Source: Candidatus Enterocloster faecavium
Lineage (GTDB): Bacteria; Bacillota; Clostridia; Lachnospirales; Lachnospiraceae
Assembly: GCA_019118585.1 (NCBI GenBank)
Contig: DWYS01000052.1
Span: 1 to 35,837 of the forward strand
Length of the DNA stretch: 35,837 bases
Direction of reading: 5' to 3'
The notes under the pieces are model-generated. The model saw only the letters and a program-made list of their open reading frames with translations. It was not told the origin of the DNA and made no database searches. Numbering within the stretch: the first letter of the stretch is position 1; each line of letters starts with the position of its first letter. This document shows, one piece after another, positions 30,085 to 35,837 of this stretch. A program made the position numbers and the translations under genes.

Positions 30085-31632
30085 ATGATCAATCATGCCG
30101 GCCGGGAAATTCCGGAGGAAATTCTGCAGAAATACCACAAGACCGGTTATCAGGGAATGAACTATCGCGAAAACGCTTCCTACACAAAAGCAAGTCCTAC
30201 GGTACGGGCAGCAGTGGACCCGGCTCACAGCAAACTGGTCTCTTCCATACGTGAGGCGCTTGAAAAATGCGGCATCCGGGACGGAATGACCTTATCCTTC
30301 CACCACCATTTCCGGGATGGGGATTATGTGGTCAATATGGTGATGGAAGAGGTTGCCGCCATGGGCATAAAGGATATTACCATCTGCGCCAGCTCCCTTG
30401 GGGCTGCCCATGACCCGGTGGCCCGGATGATTGAGGAAGGCATTGTTACCGGGATCCAGTCCTCAGGCGTTCGTGGAAAAATCGGTGAGGCCATCTCCTA
30501 CGGCAAGCTGAAGACTCCCGCCATCATCCGCTCCCACGGCGGACGGGTACGGGCCATTGAGGAGGGCGATGTCCATATTGATATTGCATTTATCGGCGCA
30601 CCTACCTCTGATGAATGCGGCAATTCCAGAGGCGTTGGAGGAAAAAGCGACTGCGGCGTCCTCTCCTACTCTATGGTGGACGCAAAATACGCCGACCATG
30701 TAGTGGTCATCACAGACTGCCTGGTGCCATTCCCCAATATGCCTGCCAGCATCTCCATGGTGGATGTGGACTACGTCTGCGTGGTGGACCAGATTGGCAA
30801 CCCCGCCAAGATCGTCAGCAATGTAGTGCGCATGACTAAGGATGTGAGGGAGCTGATGATGGCCGAATACTGCGCCAAAATCATGGCTGAATCCCCGTTT
30901 TTTAAAGATGGCTTCTCCTTCCAGACCGGAGGAGGCGGCGCTTCCCTGGCTGTCAACATGTTCTTAAAAGACATTCTGAAGGAACGGGGCATCACCATGG
31001 GCTTTGCCATTGGAGGGATCACCCAGCCCATGTGCCAGCTTCTGGATGAAGGCCTGGTGAAGTGCATCGTAGATGCCCAGGCGTTTGACCTCGCCTCCAT
31101 TGAGTCTATTAAAAACAATCCCCGCCACTTTGAAATCTCCACCTCCGAATACGCCAATCCCATGAACAAGGGAGCCTACGTCAATAAACTGGACTTCGTT
31201 ATTCTGGGTGCGCTGGAGGTAGATGTAGATTTTAACTGCAACGTAGTCGTTGGCTCCGACGGAATTGTAAGAGGGGCTCCCGGCGGACATCCCGACACGG
31301 CTGCAGGCTCCAAGTGTTCCATCATCGTTGCTCCCCTGGTAAGAGGCCGGATCCCCACCATTTGCACCCGCTGCACCTCCGTTACCACCGCAGGAGAAGC
31401 AATTGACATCGTCGTGACCGACTACGGCATCGCCATCAATCCAAGGAGAACCGATTTGGTGGAAGCCTATCGGAACTCCAGGCTTCCAATCTGTACCATC
31501 GAAGAACTGCGGGATATGGCCTATCAAATTACCGGCGAACCTGACCCCATTGAATTCGAAGACCAGGTAGTCGGAATCATTGAAAGCCGGGACGGCACTA
31601 TCATGGATGTAATACGAAAGATCAAGGAATAA
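30085..31632 (+). CDS. citF: Citrate lyase alpha subunit (acetyl-ACP:citrate ACP-transferase)
   Basis: The 515-residue protein is full length for CitF: SFHHHFRDGDYVVNMVMEE, SSGVRGKIGEAISYG, RSHGGRVRAIEEGDVHIDIAFIGAPTSDECGNSRG and NPRRTDLVEAYRNSRLPICTIEEL. CitF moves the acyl carrier from acetyl to citrate in the lyase complex, which splits citrate into acetate and oxaloacetate. AAAGGAGGAA precedes the ATG. It is first in the operon, whereas most cit operons have D-E-F order. Citramalate lyase alpha is a close relative and cannot be excluded. Confidence 0.93.
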   Translation: MINHAGREIPEEILQKYHKTGYQGMNYRENASYTKASPTVRAAVDPAHSKLVSSIREALEKCGIRDGMTLSFHHHFRDGDYVVNMVMEEVAAMGIKDITICASSLGAAHDPVARMIEEGIVTGIQSSGVRGKIGEAISYGKLKTPAIIRSHGGRVRAIEEGDVHIDIAFIGAPTSDECGNSRGVGGKSDCGVLSYSMVDAKYADHVVVITDCLVPFPNMPASISMVDVDYVCVVDQIGNPAKIVSNVVRMTKDVRELMMAEYCAKIMAESPFFKDGFSFQTGGGGASLAVNMFLKDILKERGITMGFAIGGITQPMCQLLDEGLVKCIVDAQAFDLASIESIKNNPRHFEISTSEYANPMNKGAYVNKLDFVILGALEVDVDFNCNVVVGSDGIVRGAPGGHPDTAAGSKCSIIVAPLVRGRIPTICTRCTSVTTAGEAIDIVVTDYGIAINPRRTDLVEAYRNSRLPICTIEELRDMAYQITGEPDPIEFEDQVVGIIESRDGTIMDVIRKIKE

Positions 31633-31666
31633 CGCACTGTATGCGCAGAACAGAAGGAGGCGGAAT

Positions 31667-31966
31667 ATGGAAATCAAAAAGGCTGCTATGGCCGGCACAC
31701 TGGAATCCAGTGATGCCCAAATCACGGTAGAACCGGGAACCGATGGCATTGAGCTTTCTATTGAGAGCAGTGTTATTCATCAGTTTGGTTCTCAGATTCG
31801 AAAGGTGGCCCTGGACACCTTAAACCGGCTGGAAGTCACCAATGGACGTATTGTTATTGTAGATAAAGGAGCTCTGGACTGCACCATAAAGGCGCGTTTG
31901 GAATGTGCACTGTACCGCTCCAATGATATCAGCGAAAATCTTCCGTGGGGAGGTGCTATCCGATGA
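31667..31966 (+). CDS. citD: Citrate lyase acyl carrier protein (gamma subunit)
   Basis: The 99-residue protein is the right length for CitD. Ser14 in AGTLESSD matches the attachment serine for the phosphoribosyl-dephospho-CoA prosthetic group. The C-terminal VDKGALDCTIKARLECALYR is conserved. AAGGAGG precedes the ATG, and its TGA overlaps the citE ATG (ATGA). The enzymes that load and acetylate the group (CitG, CitX, CitC) are not in the window. Confidence 0.92.
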   Translation: MEIKKAAMAGTLESSDAQITVEPGTDGIELSIESSVIHQFGSQIRKVALDTLNRLEVTNGRIVIVDKGALDCTIKARLECALYRSNDISENLPWGGAIR

Positions 31967-32865
31967 TCCATCCCAATAAGAAACGTTTGAGAAGGTCCAT
32001 GATGTTTTTAAACGCCCAAAAGCCCAGCCTGATCAAGGACCCATATATCTACAGGGCCGACTCCATCATGCTGGACCTGGAGGATGCGGTGGCGGAAAAT
32101 CAGAAAGATGCCGCCCGGTATTCCTTATATCACGCTTTAAAAGAGATTAATTACCGAACAACAGAACGGGTAGTCAGGATCAACGGCCTGGATACTCCTC
32201 ACTGGAAAGAGGATATCCGCGTTTGCGTGGCGGGCGGAGCCGATGTCATCCGAATCGCGAAAACAGAAAGCGCTCAGGATGTTCACACGGTGGAGGAGCA
32301 CGTGCTGGCGGCTGAAAAAGAATTTGGACGTCCCGAGGGGAGCACGCTTCTCATGGCCGCGCTGGAATCCTGCAAAGGCGTTCTGAATGCGCTGGAGGTC
32401 TGCAAGTCCTCAGAGCGTCTTATTGGAATTGCCCTTTCCGGAGGCGACTACACCAAAGACCTTCAGACCAAGATTACCGGAACCGGCGTAGAACTGATGG
32501 GGGCAAGACAGCATATGATCATTGCCGCCAGAGCCGCAGGGGTCCAGTGCTGGGACACTGTATTTACCAACCTGGACGATATGGACGGCTTCCGCAGGGA
32601 GACGGAGATGATCAAACTCATGGGCTTTGACGGGAAGTCTCTGGTCAACCCCAGACAGATCTCCATTGTGCATGAAATCTTCACTCCCAGCGAAAAAGAA
32701 ATCATTTTCGCGGAAAAGGTCGTACGGGAAATTAACGAAAAGAAGGCACGGGGGATCGGCGTATTTACCGTAGACGGAAAAATGATCGATATTGCCTTTT
32801 ATGACGGGGCTATGCGCACCCTTAACCTGGCAAAGGCAGCAGGAATTTACGAGGGGGATTTATAA
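31963..32865 (+). CDS. citE: Citrate lyase beta subunit (citryl-ACP lyase)
   Basis: I start at 31963 (MIHPNKKRLRRSMMFL), with GGGGAGGTG upstream and ATGA overlap with citD, giving 300 residues. The HpcH/HpaI-fold beta subunit has SIMLDLEDAVAENQKDAAR (metal and substrate site), VVRINGLDTPHW, MAALESCKGVLNALE (Glu ligand), IALSGGDYTKDLQT and FDGKSLVNPRQISIVHEIF. It cleaves citryl-ACP into acetyl-ACP and oxaloacetate. Confidence 0.94.
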   Translation: MIHPNKKRLRRSMMFLNAQKPSLIKDPYIYRADSIMLDLEDAVAENQKDAARYSLYHALKEINYRTTERVVRINGLDTPHWKEDIRVCVAGGADVIRIAKTESAQDVHTVEEHVLAAEKEFGRPEGSTLLMAALESCKGVLNALEVCKSSERLIGIALSGGDYTKDLQTKITGTGVELMGARQHMIIAARAAGVQCWDTVFTNLDDMDGFRRETEMIKLMGFDGKSLVNPRQISIVHEIFTPSEKEIIFAEKVVREINEKKARGIGVFTVDGKMIDIAFYDGAMRTLNLAKAAGIYEGDL

Positions 32866-32897
32866 TTTGCAGCAACTGATGTAAAGGAGGGGTTTAT

Positions 32898-34202
32898 ATG
32901 AACGAAAAAGGATTTGAACTGAAAACATTTGGACTACCGGTTTGGATTGCCTGTGTCATCGCTGTTGTTGCCATCGCAGGCGCGGCAACCAGAGCTTTGG
33001 GCGCTGATCTAGCCGGCTGCTTTGTCCTCATGCTCTCCATTGGACTGATCTGCAACGAAATCGGCGAACGGATTCCGTTCTGGAACAGTTACATTGGAGG
33101 CGGGCTGGTACTTACCTTCCTTGTTTCCGCATTCTTGTTTACCTATAACATTATTCCGGAGAAATATGCCGACGGTATGGCTATGGTTATGGATGAAGCG
33201 GATTTTCTTTCCTTCTTCATCATCTTTCTGATAACCGGCTCCATCCTGTCCCTGGACCGCAAACTTCTTCTCAGATCTTTTGCCGGTTACATTCCCGCTA
33301 TCTTCGGCGGCCTCATCGGCGCCTCCCTCCTGGGAGTAGCCGCTGGTCTTCCATTTGGGATCAATCCGGTTGATATTATTATCAAATACATGCTTCCCAT
33401 CATGGGAGGCGGAAACGGCGCCGGCGCTGTTCCTCTGAGCCAGATTTACGAAACCATTACGGGAGAACCGGCAGCCAACTACTACTCCTTCGCTATTACA
33501 ATTTTAACGATCGCCAACATCTTTGCCATTCTCTCTGCTGCTCTTTTGAATAAACTGGGAGAGAAAATGACAACCTGGACCGGCGATGGAACCACTCTGA
33601 TCCGGGGAGGCGGAGATTTCAATAAATCTGAGGGTTCCACCGCCAAAGCCACGATGAAGGATTTAGGCGGAGCATTTTTCCTGGCTATCGGTTTTTATGC
33701 CTTAGGACGCCTGTTTTCCTCTACCATCCTGCCTACTATTTTCGGAACCCCTATCCACCAGTTTGCCTACATGATTATTTTTGTGGCAATCGCAGCAGGA
33801 CTTGGAATTATCCCGGACAACGTGCGCGCCGGCGCCAAGAAGCTTCAGTCCTTCTTCTCCGGCAACCTGATTTTAATTATTATGGTAGGCGTTGGTGTTG
33901 ATACTAATATCATTGAGCTGGCTCATGCCATTACGCCCGGAAACGTTATCATCGCGCTGGCAATCGTAATCGGCGCCATCCTCGGCTCCGCTCTGGTCGG
34001 ATATCTGGTCGGCTTTTATCCCATTGACTCTGCCATCACTGCCGGTCTGTGCATGGCAAACCGGGGCGGCTCCGGCGATCTGGCTGTTCTGGGCGCATGC
34101 AAGAGAATGCCTCTGATGGCCTATGCTCAGCTGTCTTCCCGCCTTGGAGGAGGCATCGTACTGATCATCGCTTCCATCGTATTCGGAGCATTTTTGAAAT
34201 AG
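32898..34202 (+). CDS. 2-hydroxycarboxylate transporter (CitS/CitP/MleP family)
   Basis: The 434-residue membrane protein has about eleven segments and the two GGxG re-entrant loops of the 2HCT family: MGGGNGAGAVPLSQIY in the first half and ANRGGSGDLAVLGACKRM in the second, the latter near the conserved arginine that binds the carboxylate. The start MNEKGFELKTFGLPVW and the NEIGERIPFWNSYIGGG block match CitS. It imports citrate, malate or citramalate with Na+ or H+, or exchanges it for a product. AAAGGAGGGG precedes the ATG, and a strong terminator follows. Confidence 0.92.
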   Translation: MNEKGFELKTFGLPVWIACVIAVVAIAGAATRALGADLAGCFVLMLSIGLICNEIGERIPFWNSYIGGGLVLTFLVSAFLFTYNIIPEKYADGMAMVMDEADFLSFFIIFLITGSILSLDRKLLLRSFAGYIPAIFGGLIGASLLGVAAGLPFGINPVDIIIKYMLPIMGGGNGAGAVPLSQIYETITGEPAANYYSFAITILTIANIFAILSAALLNKLGEKMTTWTGDGTTLIRGGGDFNKSEGSTAKATMKDLGGAFFLAIGFYALGRLFSSTILPTIFGTPIHQFAYMIIFVAIAAGLGIIPDNVRAGAKKLQSFFSGNLILIIMVGVGVDTNIIELAHAITPGNVIIALAIVIGAILGSALVGYLVGFYPIDSAITAGLCMANRGGSGDLAVLGACKRMPLMAYAQLSSRLGGGIVLIIASIVFGAFLK

Positions 34203-34243
34203 ACCATCATCTGCAGACTCAGAATCTGCACGCATCTAAAACG

Positions 34244-34287
34244 GGGATTCCCCAGGCCATTAAACAGCTTGGGGAATCCCTTTTTTT
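34244..34287 (+). terminator. Intrinsic terminator of the cit operon
   Basis: A perfect 11-bp stem GGGATTCCCCA / TGGGGAATCCC (34244-34254 with 34270-34280) is followed by seven Ts. The T-run overlaps the stop codon of the opposing AspT-like frame. Confidence 0.92.
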
Positions 34288-34798
34288 ACCCTAATACAAA
34301 TCTCATCAATATGGAAAACAGAACCATGCCGATCACCGCAAAGGGGAAGGTCGCCCCGTATCCGGTAGCCGCATCATCGGAGCCCAGCACATCCAGCAGG
34401 GTTCCCATTCCGGTGGTATTGGTCATTCCGCCGCAGATCGCTCCGCTTAAAAGCACATAATTCATCTTCATTACATACCGTCCCACAAGGAATCCGGACA
34501 GAAGAGCAATCAGGCCGCAGATAAATGCCACAACCGCAAATACCAGTCCGCTTCCGGTGATGGCGTCCACTACGCCATACCCATAGCGCAGCCCCACAAT
34601 AGCCAGGAAAATTTCCAGACACAGAGTTCTGAGCACCTGCAGGACCTTGTCATCCATATAGAAATTGATAAAGCCGATTTTTCCGATGGAGCCCAAAAGA
34701 AGTCCGCCGATCAAGGCCCCGCCTGTAGTTCCCAGGCTGAAGTATCCAAGAGGACCCAGGTAAAAGCCGTCCTCAATTGCTTCTCTTAATTCTGTTTC
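34286..34798 (-). pseudogene. C-terminal half of an AspT/YidE-type transporter (truncated, or a half-size unit)
   Basis: The open frame runs from a stop at 34799-34801, inside the response-regulator gene, to TAA at 34286. It contains FYLGPLGYFSLGTTGGALIG, FLAIVGLRYG and SGAICGGMTNTTGMGTLLDVLG, typical of the second Asp-Al_Ex domain of aspartate:alanine-exchanger-family proteins (about 550 residues when complete). Only this domain (about 165 residues, four to five membrane segments) is here. The first half and the TrkA-C insert are missing. No good start exists: the first TTG (34714) would cut the domain, and ATT (34775-34777) would be atypical. I read it as a deletion remnant; a functional half-transporter is possible. 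Confidence 0.6.
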
Positions 34799-35484
34799 TC
34801 AATCTTATATCCAACGCCCCAGACCACCTTCAGGTACTTAGGCTCTCTGGGATTGATCTCAATCTTCTCCCGGATATGGCGGATATGAACGGCCACCGTA
34901 TTGTCCGCTCCGATTGCCTCCTCATTCCAGATCTGTTCGTAAATCTCATCGATGGAGAATACCTTCCCCGCATTCTTCACCAAGAGCAGAAGGATGTTGT
35001 ACTCGATGGGGGTCAGCTTAATGGGTTCTCCGTCTACTGTCACTTCCTTGTTGTCATCGTTGATCTGAAGGCCGCCGCACTTATAGACCTGTCCCTCCGG
35101 CTGCTGGTTTAAGTTCCCCAGCTGCGTATAGCGCCTCAGCTGGGACTTCACCCTGGCTACCAGCTCCAGCGGGTTAAAGGGCTTTGTGATATAATCGTCC
35201 GCACCGATATTCAGACCCAGGATCTTGTCCGTGTCCTCAGATTTGGCGGAGAGAATGATGATGGGAATGCTGCTGGTCTCCCGCACCTTTAAGGTGGTGC
35301 GGATCCCATCCAGCCCCGGCATCATTACATCAATGATCAGCAGGTCGGCCTCATGATTCTCCAGATATTCCAGAACCTCATAGCCGTCATAGGCTTTCAC
35401 CACCTCATAGCCCTCGCCTGTCAGGTAGATGTCAATGGCTTCCACGATCTGTTTATCATCATCGCACACCAATATTGTCTGCAT
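34786..35484 (-). CDS. OmpR/PhoB family response regulator
   Basis: I start at 35484 (MQTILVCDDDKQ), with AAGGAGAGG upstream, giving 232 residues. The receiver domain has the acidic pair at 8-9, phospho-acceptor D52 (IIDVMMPGLDG), the Ser/Thr switch in IIILSAK and Lys in DYITKPFNP. A winged-helix domain with LTPIEYNILLLLVKNAGKVFSIDEIYEQIW and TVAVHIRHIREKI follows. It is VanR/YycF-like. The gene lies 13 bp behind the NlpC/P60 gene on the same strand. The histidine kinase gene that usually follows is absent; the next gene is the AspT-like fragment. Confidence 0.93.
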   Translation of the reverse strand: MQTILVCDDDKQIVEAIDIYLTGEGYEVVKAYDGYEVLEYLENHEADLLIIDVMMPGLDGIRTTLKVRETSSIPIIILSAKSEDTDKILGLNIGADDYITKPFNPLELVARVKSQLRRYTQLGNLNQQPEGQVYKCGGLQINDDNKEVTVDGEPIKLTPIEYNILLLLVKNAGKVFSIDEIYEQIWNEEAIGADNTVAVHIRHIREKIEINPREPKYLKVVWGVGYKIEKQN

Positions 35485-35497
35485 AATGCCTCTCCTT

Positions 35498-35837
35498 TTA
35501 GAAAATTCTCCATGCCACAATGAAGTTGTTTGCCCACCACTGGGTCAGTCCTCTGTGTACCACCCGTCCGTTACTGGAGGAAGCATCGATAACGGTTCCT
35601 CCGCCTGCGGCAATTCCCACATGGCCGTTTACAACCACGATATCGCCTGCCTGGATGTCGTTAAAGTTGCTGATCCTGGTATAACGTCCCGGATTTCTCC
35701 AGCCTGAGGAGGTCAGGTAGCTCTGGCTGACTCCTGCCTGGTTTAAGCACCAGTAAACGAATCCGGAGCAGTCGAAGGAGCTGGGTCCCTTGGCCCCCCA
35801 TACATAGGGACTTCCTACCTTGGAGGCTGCAACATTG
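35498..35837 (-). CDS. NlpC/P60 family peptidoglycan endopeptidase, C-terminal part
   Basis: The frame enters from the right edge and ends at TAA 35498-35500, so about 113 residues are visible. VWGAKGPSSFDCSGFVYW carries the catalytic Cys, and DIVVVNGHVGIAAGGG carries the catalytic His of NlpC/P60 gamma-D-glutamyl endopeptidases, which cut peptidoglycan stem peptides. The protein ends VAWRIF. N-terminal signal and cell-wall binding domains lie outside the window. The response-regulator gene follows after 13 bp. Confidence 0.88.
   Translation of the reverse strand, partial: NVAASKVGSPYVWGAKGPSSFDCSGFVYWCLNQAGVSQSYLTSSGWRNPGRYTRISNFNDIQAGDIVVVNGHVGIAAGGGTVIDASSSNGRVVHRGLTQWWANNFIVAWRIF

Noticed and set aside
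31963-32865. A second HpaI-type aldolase
   Set aside because: The fold is shared, but the citryl-lyase motifs and ATGA coupling to citD show it is CitE.

Overview
The window looks like chromosomal DNA of an anaerobic Firmicute of the Lachnospiraceae/Clostridia type. This rests on strong AGGAGG ribosome-binding sites, frequent GTG/TTG starts, a FeoB-associated Cys-rich membrane protein, iron-type alcohol dehydrogenase, OYE-type reductase with an Fe-S cluster, citrate lyase with a 2-hydroxycarboxylate carrier, and no oxygen-dependent enzyme. The species cannot be named. No rRNA, tRNA, CRISPR array, insertion sequence or prophage gene was seen. Both ends cut genes: a D,D-carboxypeptidase on the left and an NlpC/P60 peptidase on the right.

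Layout. (1) 1-4140: housekeeping. D,D-carboxypeptidase, PhzF-like isomerase, DEDDh exonuclease, FeoB-associated protein, and a divergent DtxR-type regulator with matching promoters and a candidate operator. (2) 4146-15209: a minus-strand catabolic locus. Read in transcription order from about 15.3 kb it holds an OYE-type FMN/FAD/Fe-S reductase on its own promoter. A second promoter at about 12.97 kb then drives a MatC-like carrier, an HpaH-like hydratase, a DmpH/XylI-like decarboxylase, a flavodoxin-like reductase with a zinc ribbon, a metal-dependent amidohydrolase, a two-domain tautomerase, a 4-oxalocrotonate tautomerase, an HpaI-type aldolase, an iron alcohol dehydrogenase, and finally an IclR regulator. 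(3) 15458-17994: ArsR regulator, stand-alone HMA metallochaperone and Zn/Cd P-type ATPase. (4) 18178-20547: a decayed LysR fragment, an HD-domain protein and a PhoH-family ATPase. (5) 20682-28948: an AraC regulator divergent from an ABC sugar importer (binding protein and two permeases, no ATPase), GH36 alpha-galactosidase and an amylosucrase-type GH13 enzyme. This is an msm/raffinose-like utilisation operon. (6) 28949-34287: a LysR regulator divergent from citF-citD-citE and a citrate/malate-type carrier, closed by a strong terminator. (7) 34286-35837: half of an AspT-type transporter, an OmpR-type response regulator without a kinase, and the C-terminus of an NlpC/P60 peptidase.

The most interesting part is region 2. 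The tautomerase, decarboxylase, hydratase and aldolase set is the lower half of the aerobic meta-cleavage pathways (4-oxalocrotonate or homoprotocatechuate branch). The ring-cleaving dioxygenase and the aldehyde dehydrogenase are absent. In their place are a ring- or enoate-reducing OYE, a flavodoxin-like reductase, a cyclic-amide or lactone type amidohydrolase, and an alcohol dehydrogenase that can act as electron sink. My inference is an oxygen-independent route that opens a heterocycle (lactam or pyrone acid) by hydrolysis and then feeds pyruvate plus an aldehyde to fermentation. The substrate is not known. The two promoters of the locus share a 15-bp identical element over their -35 boxes, which argues for co-regulation, possibly by the IclR protein.
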